From assembly GCA_947306845.1 (NCBI GenBank), contig CAMZHP010000011.1, forward strand, positions 1 to 22,477: a stretch of 22,477 bases of DNA, written 5' to 3'. The position numbers were made by a program, and so were the translations under genes. Positions 1 through 7,507 of this stretch are shown here, piece after piece. Source of the stretch: an uncultured Prevotellaceae bacterium (GTDB lineage: Bacteria > Bacteroidota > Bacteroidia > Bacteroidales > Bacteroidaceae). The notes below the pieces were generated by a model. It saw only the letters and a list, made by a program, of their open reading frames with translations, ran no database searches and had not been told where the DNA came from. Position 1 is the first letter of the stretch. Every line of letters starts with the position of its first letter.

Positions 1-1283
1 CTGACATCATCGCTGTCGTATTCCCTACATGCGATATCGAGCCATCCCCATGCCGCCATGTAAAACAGCAAACCCTTACAGAAGGGAATGCCTACCTCCT
101 TGGCAAACTTCCCTAAACGCACCCTTCTCTCCTCGCTGCCAAATTTGTTCCAAACCGACATCCTGTCGATCTGATACTTAGAGATGAAGTTCAATTCTTC
201 GGCATGCCTCGTGCTTTGGAAATAGCGTCGTATGATCGAGCTGACCTCTATCCACTCACCCAATTTCCATTCCTGAACAGCATTGCTGAGCACAGCCAAG
301 ATCCTGTCACCATAAAAATGTTCATACATCGTGGGACGAAGACCTGAGCAATAGCCCAACAGGATAGGATACAGATTAAAGACATTGTTGTTGACCAACG
401 TCCTCATGATTCTCAGCCTTTCCTCTGGCATTTTTTTCTTGCCAATCTTCATCCTCCTCTCACCATACACACAACCCATGGTTTGCAGCATGATGGCACC
501 ACGCAGGGAAAGCATCACCTTGGGCAATCCCAATCCAGAGAAGAACTCCTCTGCACCCAGCTGCGCTACCCCCTTTTTCACTGAAGCTGCAGAAAACTTG
601 TTGGTAACCATGGTAAGTACTCCCTGTTCCAAAAGTGCCTCTACTACCGGCATGTGCGTGATGGTGGAAAGTTCGAAACACCCCTCCTGAACGTTTTCCG
701 GCAGATCCTCCACGACGACAAGGTCGCGCTCTCCTGGCAACAGCGCATCAAACATCCACTCTCTCAGTTCCAAAGGTATCGAGACATAGTATATATAATT
801 GTAATTGTCATCGTATCCGCCATTGAGATAATCAACAAAAGATAGGTCTACCTTTTCTATGCCCCAATAATATCTGCGTTCCTTGGGCTTCTCAGACAAG
901 CCCATCATTTTTCTCACATCCGATAACAGGCACATGTTGTTTCGGAGGATCATCCTGTAGACATTCTGATGCAGTTGGGGAAGGTGTCTGATATATGTGA
1001 TGAAATTTCGCTTGTCACCCATCATGATGGCCATGAATTGCTGATAGACCATTTTTTGCGGAATAGGAGTGTCCAGCATTTTCCTTAGCGTTTCACTGCT
1101 TGTAAGATATCCCTCACTGTCATACACCTCCACTCTCGCGCTACGAAGCATTTTTCTGAAAGGCTCAACCATCTTTTGCAGTTCATCCTTATTGAACCGG
1201 AATCCATAATCACCACTCAATGACTGAATGGTTTTCCTGTCGGGCAGGTACAGCTTGATGCCATCTATCATATCCTCGAACAT
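1..1283 (-). CDS. Unrecognised protein paired with SNF2 helicase (3' end outside window)
   Basis: An uninterrupted frame of 427 complete codons starts at ATG 1283 (MFEDMIDGIKLYLPDRK) and is still open at base 1, so the C-terminus lies outside the window. The start is 29 bp after the stop of the helicase gene on the same strand, so the two are probably co-transcribed; a second in-frame ATG lies at 1271. The protein looks soluble: no signal peptide and no clear membrane segment. It is rich in charged and aromatic residues, with an acidic Tyr/Asn-rich patch near residue 160 (GGYDDNYNYIYY). A helical stretch around residues 208-235 (VVEALLEQGVLTMVTNKFS) could be part of a winged-helix fold, but that is a guess. 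I do not recognise the family. Its position suggests a helicase partner or another nucleic-acid protein. I am confident that it is a gene, not of its function. Confidence 0.8.
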   Translation of the reverse strand, partial: MFEDMIDGIKLYLPDRKTIQSLSGDYGFRFNKDELQKMVEPFRKMLRSARVEVYDSEGYLTSSETLRKMLDTPIPQKMVYQQFMAIMMGDKRNFITYIRHLPQLHQNVYRMILRNNMCLLSDVRKMMGLSEKPKERRYYWGIEKVDLSFVDYLNGGYDDNYNYIYYVSIPLELREWMFDALLPGERDLVVVEDLPENVQEGCFELSTITHMPVVEALLEQGVLTMVTNKFSAASVKKGVAQLGAEEFFSGLGLPKVMLSLRGAIMLQTMGCVYGERRMKIGKKKMPEERLRIMRTLVNNNVFNLYPILLGYCSGLRPTMYEHFYGDRILAVLSNAVQEWKLGEWIEVSSIIRRYFQSTRHAEELNFISKYQIDRMSVWNKFGSEERRVRLGKFAKEVGIPFCKGLLFYMAAWGWLDIACREYDSDDV

Positions 1284-1312
1284 ATCGGTAGTGTTTGTTT
1301 TATAAGAAAGTA

Positions 1313-4114
1313 TCAGCTGAGGATGAAATCAATATCCTCTTCGGTAAGAACCTTGGTTGTAGTAGTGTCGCTCCCTATCAAGCCATCGAAGAGAAGCTGT
1401 TTTTTCTCCTGCAACTGGCGTATTTTCTCCTCTATCGTGTCGCGCATGATGACCGAGTAACTCATCACCTTCTGCGTCTGCCCGATACGATGGAGGCGGT
1501 TGATAGCCTGTTCCTCAGCTGCTCGGTTCCACCACGGCTCGAAGATGAACACCGTATCGGCGACCGTGAGGTTAAGTCCCACTCCGCCAGTCTTCATGGT
1601 CATGAGCAACACCATGCACTGGGGGTCGTTCTGGAACCGCTCAACCACACTGCGGCGGTCATGCGTGGAACCTGTCATAGTAGCGAAATCGATGCCCTGT
1701 TGCTCCAGCCGCTCACAGACCAGTTCGATGCCGGCTATGAAATTGAAGAACACCACCACCTTGTGCCCGTTCTCTGCGGCCTCGGTGATACTGTCCATCA
1801 GCAAGTCGACCTTGGGAGAATGCACCTGTCCGTCGCTCAGGCTCTCGGGAACCGAAGCGATACGGCGCAGTTCGCTGAGAGCCTGGAACATCACCATCTG
1901 GCTCTTGGCAATGCCGTTGGCCTGTATCTCCTTTTTCACCAGACTATGGTAGTATTGCCTGCGCTGCTCATAGAATCTAAGTTGCTCGTCGGACATCTCG
2001 CAATAGAGTGTCTGCTCCGTGCGGTCGGGCAGTTCGGTGAGCACGTCGCGCTTGATACGCCTCAGCACGAAGGGGAATATCTTGCGGCGGAGCGCACTCA
2101 TGGTATCCTTGTCACCCTGCTGCTGTATTGGGTTGGTGTACTCACGGTTGAACTCTTCCAAAGATCCGAACATGGCTGGATTGAGAAAGCGAAACAGCGA
2201 GTAAAGTTCGGTGAGATTATTCTCTATTGGTGTGCCACTGAGTGCGAGACGATGCTCACCTTGCAGAAGCATCACTGCCTGGGTGGTCTGCGACGATACA
2301 TTCTTGATGTTCTGGCTCTCATCGAGAATAATGTAGTGGAACTTCTTCTTGCATAGTGTTTCAATGTCGTTTCGCACGAGTGCGTAAGTGGTGAGCACCA
2401 ACTGACTCTTCATCGCCACTTTCTGGTCACGCTGCGCCCCATAATAGATAGTGAAGGAGAGCTGGGGAGCAAATTTCTGCAATTCGTCCTGCCAGTTGAA
2501 CAACAACGTCCGTGGCATGACCACAAGCGAAGGCTTTCTGACCTTAGGGTAGACGCGGGCGAGCATGGCAATAGTCTGAAGCGTCTTGCCAAGTCCCATG
2601 TCATCGGCAAGACATCCTCCAAGGCTGTTCTCATAAAGGTAATTGATCCACTTGACGCCCTCCTGCTGATAGCCACGGAGCTTGGCCTGCACCTGAGGAA
2701 AGCGCATGTGTTGCTCATGGAGGTGGTTGAAGCCATCGTACACCGCCCTGTGATGCTCAAAAACAGCCCCTTCCATTCGCTGCTGCATCAACTCCTCTAC
2801 CTCAGGCAGGTCAAAGAAACTGACACGCAGCGTACCATCCTTCTTCGCACCATGACGATAGAGCCTCTCAAGCCGGCGCATGAACCCCTCATCGACGATG
2901 GCACGGTTTCCGTCAGAGAGAGTGATATACTTGTCTTTGCGGTATTGTGCGAGGAAATTTCGCAGCGAGAACTGCTCCTCATCGATATTGACTGTAGCTG
3001 TACCTTCCAGAAAGTCGATACCTGATCCTACCTTCAGGCTGAGCTTGGGCTGTGCCGATTTCACCTTGTAGCGTTTCAAGCTCTCCGACCCCACAATACG
3101 ATAATCGCGGACGATTTCCGGGAGTGCCCCAAGGAGGAAGGGACCGGCAATGGTCTCTGGGATGATAAAAAGGTCATCCTCCTGATACACCTCCTTCTTA
3201 CCCGCCGACCTTGCATACTTGAGAATCTTGTTTTGCAGTTGTTTGATATCCTGCACCTTGTCGCGGTGAGCGATTCTCTGGAGGAGAATTTGTCGCTCCA
3301 TGGTAAGCCTTGCCACATAGACGAGATCGAAGCGCTGCATGAAGTCATGCTCGAATCCATCGAGTCCCTGCACCAACCTCATGTAGAGAGCCATGTCCTC
3401 GTCAACTTTCTCGAAGATGATTGTAGGTATGGTTGTCACCAACTGGTCACTGTACACCAATTTGTAGTCACCAAACACCGGCACGACATTCTCCATATAG
3501 GAAAAGAACACTGACAGGTAGGCCTCTGCCCAATTTTCTGGAAAACTGATCAGGAAATAACGGAGGGATGCATAATTGTCGCCGATAGGCCGCAATGGAT
3601 AGAGGGTGTCGCCTGCGAGCACAAAGTTGTCGGCAATGAGTTGGAATTTCTCGGCAACGATACCGTCGCCAAACACATCGACAGCGGTGGCATACTCTCC
3701 CTTGTCGTTCTGAGAGATATGCAGCCTCAATTGGAGGGTTGTATCTGATACCTGTAGGGGCCGCATCTGCTCATCAACGATATTGTTGCATCGCACCAGT
3801 TCATAGAGCACCCAGCGCCACTGATACAGATAGACGCGCTCGTTTTCCTCACCCCATACTATCTTCTCGCGCATCTCTTCCCGCGCCTTGTCGATAGCGC
3901 GCAACACATTGAACAACTCATCGGTGTAGAGTCGGTAGTCGGTCCGCACCTCCGCCCCCTTCTTGTCCACCACCTTGACGTATGCCTGCCCCTGTTCATC
4001 GAAGCAAAGCATGAAATGGATTTGTTCATTGCGCCGCAATGAGGGTGATGAGCTGACATTCAAGTTCTTGTTCTTATGAAAGTGCTTGAGGAATAGTTGT
4101 TGGTCGAAATCCAT
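1313..4114 (-). CDS. SNF2-family DEAD/DEAH-box helicase / DNA translocase
   Basis: A 933-residue superfamily 2 ATPase of the SNF2/HepA type, expected to move along double-stranded DNA using ATP and to remodel bound proteins. The C-terminal half holds the motor: motif I DMGLGKT (residues 505-511, Lys510), motif II DESQ (598-601, in place of DEAH), motif III LSGTP (625-629), then the second RecA lobe with VVFFNF near 785, the TGGVGLNLT region, and motif VI HRIGQ (875-879), typical of SNF2 proteins. About 490 residues precede the motor and lack recognisable motifs; this resembles the long N-terminal regions of other Bacteroidota SNF2 proteins. No SWIM zinc finger is obvious. The gene is first of a probable two-gene unit with the unknown protein downstream. 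A housekeeping role in DNA or transcription maintenance is as likely as defence, and nothing in the sequence decides between them. Confidence 0.93.
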   Translation of the reverse strand: MDFDQQLFLKHFHKNKNLNVSSSPSLRRNEQIHFMLCFDEQGQAYVKVVDKKGAEVRTDYRLYTDELFNVLRAIDKAREEMREKIVWGEENERVYLYQWRWVLYELVRCNNIVDEQMRPLQVSDTTLQLRLHISQNDKGEYATAVDVFGDGIVAEKFQLIADNFVLAGDTLYPLRPIGDNYASLRYFLISFPENWAEAYLSVFFSYMENVVPVFGDYKLVYSDQLVTTIPTIIFEKVDEDMALYMRLVQGLDGFEHDFMQRFDLVYVARLTMERQILLQRIAHRDKVQDIKQLQNKILKYARSAGKKEVYQEDDLFIIPETIAGPFLLGALPEIVRDYRIVGSESLKRYKVKSAQPKLSLKVGSGIDFLEGTATVNIDEEQFSLRNFLAQYRKDKYITLSDGNRAIVDEGFMRRLERLYRHGAKKDGTLRVSFFDLPEVEELMQQRMEGAVFEHHRAVYDGFNHLHEQHMRFPQVQAKLRGYQQEGVKWINYLYENSLGGCLADDMGLGKTLQTIAMLARVYPKVRKPSLVVMPRTLLFNWQDELQKFAPQLSFTIYYGAQRDQKVAMKSQLVLTTYALVRNDIETLCKKKFHYIILDESQNIKNVSSQTTQAVMLLQGEHRLALSGTPIENNLTELYSLFRFLNPAMFGSLEEFNREYTNPIQQQGDKDTMSALRRKIFPFVLRRIKRDVLTELPDRTEQTLYCEMSDEQLRFYEQRRQYYHSLVKKEIQANGIAKSQMVMFQALSELRRIASVPESLSDGQVHSPKVDLLMDSITEAAENGHKVVVFFNFIAGIELVCERLEQQGIDFATMTGSTHDRRSVVERFQNDPQCMVLLMTMKTGGVGLNLTVADTVFIFEPWWNRAAEEQAINRLHRIGQTQKVMSYSVIMRDTIEEKIRQLQEKKQLLFDGLIGSDTTTTKVLTEEDIDFILS

Positions 4115-4149
4115 CGCAGTCTATTTATTTTGTTATAAGGCATGAATGG

Positions 4150-4157
4150 CAAAAATA
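4150..4157 (-). promoter_or_regulatory. Possible -7 element for the SNF2 gene
   Basis: The minus strand reads TATTTTTG, an exact match to the Bacteroidota -7 consensus TAnnTTTG, about 36 bp before the helicase ATG. No TTTG is found 19-21 bp further upstream, so only half of the promoter is supported. Confidence 0.4.
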
Positions 4158-4253
4158 CGGAATTATTCTCAACAGCCTTACTTTTATTTGTGATAATTAA
4201 CAATATTTTTGAGGTTTGATGTCTCAGTTATTTCCTCTTTTTGCGAGTCATTC

Positions 4254-4284
4254 TTTGGTAGTTCCAAATAAAGTGGTATTTTTG
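4254..4284 (+). promoter_or_regulatory. Bacteroidota-type promoter for the exported-protein cassette
   Basis: TTTG at 4254-4257, a 19-bp spacer, then TATTTTTG at 4277-4284 match the -33/-7 consensus TTTG-N19-21-TAnnTTTG. Transcription should start near 4289-4292, leaving a leader of only about 15-20 nt before ATG 4308. Confidence 0.8.
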
Positions 4285-4307
4285 CACAAACCAAATTATG
4301 ATTGCTT

Positions 4308-4736
4308 ATGAAAAGATTTATTATTCCTTTGCTTTGTTTGCTATTATCATGCATAGATGCATCCGCACAAGTAAAATCCTTCAAGATGGTGGTGGAAGAT
4401 GATGCCATGGTGGTGAATGCCAGCGACTGTGTCGACCGCATGCCCAAGAGTTACCTGTTGTGGGTACGCTATGACTACAAGAACAAGAAAGCCTGCAAAA
4501 AAGAAGCAAAGCGTGATGGTGTGTACGGCAAACCGGTGAGGGCGGAGGTGCTCTATGAGTTTGACCAGCCCCTGCTCACCTACCGTATCATCTCCAAGAA
4601 ATATTTCGACAAAAACGATGTGGTGGTAAGAGAGATACACTATTACAATGCTCCATGGAACCAAGTCGGTGATTTCGACTACTCTCTCAAGTTGGGCATC
4701 TACATGACGGAGGCATTTGACATCGTAGCGGGATAA
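4308..4736 (+). CDS. Small exported protein of unknown function
   Basis: A 142-residue protein starting at ATG 4308 (MKRFIIPLLCLLLS); an in-frame TTG two codons earlier is less likely. The N-terminus is a signal peptide with a hydrophobic core at residues 4-14. It could be cut by signal peptidase I after ASA (before QVKSF) or lipidated at Cys15 in LLSC, and I cannot tell which. The mature part is about 120 residues, mixed charged and aromatic, with a lysine-rich stretch (YKNKKACKKEAKR), and looks like a small beta-rich periplasmic or outer-membrane-associated domain. No family is recognised. It has a strong promoter just upstream and is followed after 104 bp by the DUF4251 lipoprotein gene, so it may open a three-gene transcript. 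Confidence 0.8.
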   Translation: MKRFIIPLLCLLLSCIDASAQVKSFKMVVEDDAMVVNASDCVDRMPKSYLLWVRYDYKNKKACKKEAKRDGVYGKPVRAEVLYEFDQPLLTYRIISKKYFDKNDVVVREIHYYNAPWNQVGDFDYSLKLGIYMTEAFDIVAG

Positions 4737-4840
4737 CGACAGAAAGAAAATTTGTGAATCACTCATGCTTAACTCATGTATAGTTTTTACAGAAAAGGAC
4801 CCCAACAACTACCCCATCAATACTGAAAAACCAATCAACG

Positions 4841-5377
4841 ATGAAGAGAAAAAAACTACAATGGATATGTCTGACAAGTTGCTGCTCCATCTTTTTCTTG
4901 ATGTTGCTTATGCTGCAGACAAGCTGTGCCACGTCGGAGGCTGCAAGGAAAGCCAAAGCTGAGCAACTGGCCCTGACGAATGCAAAAATAGAGGAGGGAC
5001 TAGCCAACCGCCTGTACACCATCGACATCGACCGTGCCCAGCCACAAGGACCTGTTGGGGTCATCAATCTCACCAGTCCCTATAGCGTGACGGTAGATGG
5101 CGACACGCTGAAGTCCGACCTCCCCTTTTTCGGCCGTGCCTACAGCATTCCCTACGGCGGCGGAAAGGGACTACGTTTCAAAGCCCCCATCACGGGATAC
5201 TTCGTGGACAGTACGCATCGCAACCGGCACATCATTTACATCGATGCGGTTGACACAGAGGACTCTTACAGCTACATCATCACCTTATTCGACGGTGGCA
5301 ACGCAGCAGTGAGCGTCACGCCCCGTCAGCGTAGTCACATCGAATTCACAGGACACTTTAATATAGACGAAAAATGA
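4841..5377 (+). CDS. DUF4251-type lipoprotein
   Basis: A 178-residue protein with basic N-terminus MKRKK, a hydrophobic core, and a probable lipobox QTSC at residues 26-29, so Cys29 would be lipidated. After a charged linker (residues 30-55) comes a beta-rich domain with the hallmarks of the Bacteroidota family DUF4251: NLTSPYSVTVDGDTL, LPFFGRAYSIPYGGGKGL and FKAPI (about residues 77-126), then a C-terminal strand set. The function of that family is not known. The stop overlaps the next start as ATGA (5374-5377), which suggests translational coupling. No good promoter was seen in the 104 bp upstream, only a weak TAGTTTTT at 4781 without a well-placed TTTG, so read-through from the gene before is likely. 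Confidence 0.85.
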   Translation: MKRKKLQWICLTSCCSIFFLMLLMLQTSCATSEAARKAKAEQLALTNAKIEEGLANRLYTIDIDRAQPQGPVGVINLTSPYSVTVDGDTLKSDLPFFGRAYSIPYGGGKGLRFKAPITGYFVDSTHRNRHIIYIDAVDTEDSYSYIITLFDGGNAAVSVTPRQRSHIEFTGHFNIDEK

Positions 5378-6516
5378 AAAGATGGATAATGGCCAGCATG
5401 GCTGGCTGCATCGCCCTACTGATGGCTTCTTGCTCGGACGACAATAGAATCAAGGCCTTTGCCGAAGAGTTTGCCACAGCTGTCGCCAATGGCGACCGTG
5501 CCGCCATCGCACGGATGTATCCCAATGCCGAAAAAGCTGAGTCGCTGGCAGTTTCTTACAATGCCGACAGCCTTGTCATCGCAACAGACGAGGCACAAAA
5601 GCTCACAACCCTCACCTTGGACAAGGGAATTGATCTGCAGGTAAGTGAGGATGCCAATGGCGAATACATCATCCAATCGTCACACGGCCTCTTCGCCTAC
5701 CCCGCCGCCGAGTTGGCATTTGCCAAGAAGACAGGACAATGGAAAGCAGGCCTTACCGATGCTGAACAAGCTGAGCGCATGGCCAACAAAGGGCTCGCCG
5801 ACTACTTGTATGAGGAGTTCAACAACAAGGTGAAATCCGCCCTCACCATTGTCAACACCGGCACATGGGGTGATGACTATTACGAAGGCGAATGGGTATC
5901 CTCCAAAGGTGCGATATTCAAAGTAAAGAACTCCTCATCCATCGACATTCCCGGCAATGCATGGAGCATCATCTACAAGGAAGGCTACTGGGGAGGCGGT
6001 GAAATGGCTACCGAGGAGGTGCTGGGCATCGACGTGAAAGCAGGAGAGACGGTAACCGTGAGGACAAAAAAACTAGGTTCGAGCATGGAGAGCGAGACTG
6101 GTCAGCGGCTCAACATCAAAGGTATCACCAAGGAAGAGTTCATGGCTTCCTTCATTCCCACCGGCAACGAGTATGACGAATTTGTCAAAAACAACGGCCG
6201 TCACCAATCTGTCGGAGAATCACTTTCTTTCGTGGTAGAGGGACTGATGGGCGGTTGGGCTACCCGCCTGTCGATGGACACCAATAGTGGTTCCTTGATG
6301 TACACCACCAACAGCAAGGAACTAGGGGCAGGATCGAATGAGAACCGTGACGTGAAACTCGTCTCCTACGACCCATCGTCGGGCCGTCTGGTGCTTCGCG
6401 TGAGCAGTAATGACGGAACAGTGACAGGCGATCTGGTGGGCACCTACAAAAACGGTCAATACAAGGGACAATTCCAGAATGTCAGCGGCAAGTCGTCGGC
6501 ATTCTCTTTTAAATGA
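5374..6516 (+). CDS. Large lipoprotein of unknown function
   Basis: A 380-residue protein with an N-terminal lipoprotein signal: hydrophobic core ALLMASC with Cys20 as the predicted lipidation site, then an Asp/Asn tail (SDDN). Residues about 24-130 (FAEEFATAVANGDRAAIARM, then a strand-rich part) resemble the small NTF2-like folds common in Bacteroidota lipoproteins; this is an impression, not a match. Residues about 150-260 and 270-380 are beta-rich, and the end (GDLVGTYKNGQYKGQFQNVS) looks like barrel strands. The start overlaps the DUF4251 stop by 4 bp. The gene is followed at once by a tandem repeat and a hairpin at the convergent junction with panE. No known family is recognised. A periplasm-facing or surface role is inferred from the lipobox. 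Confidence 0.8.
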   Translation: MKRWIMASMAGCIALLMASCSDDNRIKAFAEEFATAVANGDRAAIARMYPNAEKAESLAVSYNADSLVIATDEAQKLTTLTLDKGIDLQVSEDANGEYIIQSSHGLFAYPAAELAFAKKTGQWKAGLTDAEQAERMANKGLADYLYEEFNNKVKSALTIVNTGTWGDDYYEGEWVSSKGAIFKVKNSSSIDIPGNAWSIIYKEGYWGGGEMATEEVLGIDVKAGETVTVRTKKLGSSMESETGQRLNIKGITKEEFMASFIPTGNEYDEFVKNNGRHQSVGESLSFVVEGLMGGWATRLSMDTNSGSLMYTTNSKELGAGSNENRDVKLVSYDPSSGRLVLRVSSNDGTVTGDLVGTYKNGQYKGQFQNVSGKSSAFSFK

Positions 6517-6517
6517 T

Positions 6518-6580
6518 CTAGGGGGACTAGGGAATCTAGGGGGACTAGGAGGACTAGGGAGACTAGAAAGACTAGGGAGA
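6518..6580. repeat. Seven tandem 9-bp units (CTAGGGGGA type)
   Basis: Seven contiguous 9-bp units, all beginning CTAG, at 6518, 6527, 6536, 6545, 6554, 6563 and 6572: ctaggggga, ctagggaat, ctaggggga, ctaggagga, ctagggaga, ctagaaaga, ctagggaga. The array starts one base after the stop of the upstream lipoprotein gene, and its last unit forms one arm of the hairpin at 6571-6601. A short Gly/Leu-rich reading frame across it is a by-product of the repeat. Confidence 0.95.
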
Positions 6581-6601
6581 CCAGTTCTTGGTCTCCCTAG
6601 T
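6571..6601. terminator. 13-bp perfect hairpin between convergent genes
   Basis: The 13-base arm at 6571-6583 (ACTAGGGAGACCA) is exactly complementary to 6589-6601, with a 5-nt loop (GTTCT). It lies between the plus-strand lipoprotein gene and the minus-strand panE and touches the panE stop codon, so it could end transcription from both sides. No strong U-run follows on either strand, so factor-independent termination is uncertain. Confidence 0.65.
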
Positions 6602-7506
6602 TATACATCTGACAAGAAGCGGAGCTCAGCCTCAAGCATGGCGAGCCGGGGCATGTCGTAACCGGCGGCACGCGCCTCCTCAATGGGACGGGTGTAGAGG
6701 TAATAGATTTCCATCGGGCGGTGGAAATCATAATCCAGACGCATGCTGGGTGAATAAGGTGTCATGACACGTGTCGTGGCAATCATTTTGTGTGCGAACT
6801 CCTCATCCAGGCCTGTGACCCCTAGATGCTGAGCGGCACCGATGACCTCCATCATCTGCTCAAAGATCAACCGTTCCGTGACGGGATTAGCCAGCAGGCG
6901 GTCAGTCTGTGTATGCAATGCTACCGTCATGCCGTTGAACGGCATGTTCCAAACCGCTTTCTTCCACCTTGCCTGATAATACTCCACCAGATTAGCCTCG
7001 ATGCCTGCCTCGCGGAAGGCCTCCACGGTGCGCGACATCAGTTCTTCGTCTTTGCAGGAATAGTTGCCGAAATTGATGCTGCCATAGCATTGGTGAGAAA
7101 TGCGCCCAGGCTCTGTCTTCGATGAGCAGATGAAAGCCAGTCCTGCCGCCAGCCACAAGTCGGGGAAATGCTGTTGGAGATCATGCTCCAGTCCGATGCC
7201 GTTCTGTATCAGTACGACAAGAGTGCGCTCATGAAGCAGCGGTCGCAGCAAATCAGGCAACAGATGATTGTTGACCGACTTGAGAGCGACCAACACGACA
7301 TCACTCTCAGGCATGTCCGCCGTGGAGCGGTAAATATACGGAGACTGCAGGTGGAAACTGCCATCGCATGAGTCCACCTGCAATCCATGCTCTGCCACGA
7401 AGTCATAGTCACTGTGCAGCAGAAAATGCACGTCATGTCCGGCACGTGCGAGCCTGGCACCATAGAAGCCACCGATGGCCCCTGTGCCGATGATAGAAAA
7501 TTTCAT
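6601..7506 (-). CDS. panE: 2-dehydropantoate 2-reductase (ketopantoate reductase)
   Basis: A 301-residue cytosolic enzyme that reduces 2-dehydropantoate to pantoate with NADPH, a step in pantothenate and coenzyme A synthesis. Residues 2-20 hold the Rossmann nucleotide-binding motif (FSIIGTGAIGGFYGARL). Lys76 in ALKS and Asn102 in QNGIG match the conserved cofactor and substrate positions. RWKKAVWNMPFNGMT (180-194) carries the catalytic lysine region, and Glu266 in RPMEIYY matches the acidic residue of the family's C-terminal domain. Length is normal. The ATG is separated from the atpG stop by a single base, so the gene sits at the 3' end of the atp operon and is probably translated in step with atpG. 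An annotation of ApbA/PanE family reductase with another 2-oxoacid substrate cannot be ruled out. Confidence 0.9.
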   Translation of the reverse strand: MKFSIIGTGAIGGFYGARLARAGHDVHFLLHSDYDFVAEHGLQVDSCDGSFHLQSPYIYRSTADMPESDVVLVALKSVNNHLLPDLLRPLLHERTLVVLIQNGIGLEHDLQQHFPDLWLAAGLAFICSSKTEPGRISHQCYGSINFGNYSCKDEELMSRTVEAFREAGIEANLVEYYQARWKKAVWNMPFNGMTVALHTQTDRLLANPVTERLIFEQMMEVIGAAQHLGVTGLDEEFAHKMIATTRVMTPYSPSMRLDYDFHRPMEIYYLYTRPIEEARAAGYDMPRLAMLEAELRFLSDV

Positions 7507-7507
7507 A

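Noticed and set aside
460..681. A 73-codon minus-strand frame near the left edge
   Set aside because: It sits inside the longer open frame 1-1283 in another phase, and the longer frame has more natural composition.
1295..2356. A 353-codon plus-strand frame opposite the SNF2 gene
   Set aside because: It lies wholly antisense to well-conserved helicase motifs, and its His/Leu-rich product resembles no protein. Long antisense frames arise here from the codon bias of the real gene; those at 9443-10072, 10111-10878, 13299-14000 and 19161-19874 are the same effect.
4737..4840. A separate promoter for the DUF4251 gene
   Set aside because: TAGTTTTT at 4781 misses one base of the -7 consensus and its nearest TTTG (4751) is 26 bp away, outside the 19-21 bp spacing.
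6479..6661. A 60-codon Gly/Leu-rich frame (GGLGNLGGLGG)
   Set aside because: It is a translation of the 9-bp tandem array and overlaps the ends of two real genes; there is no start context.
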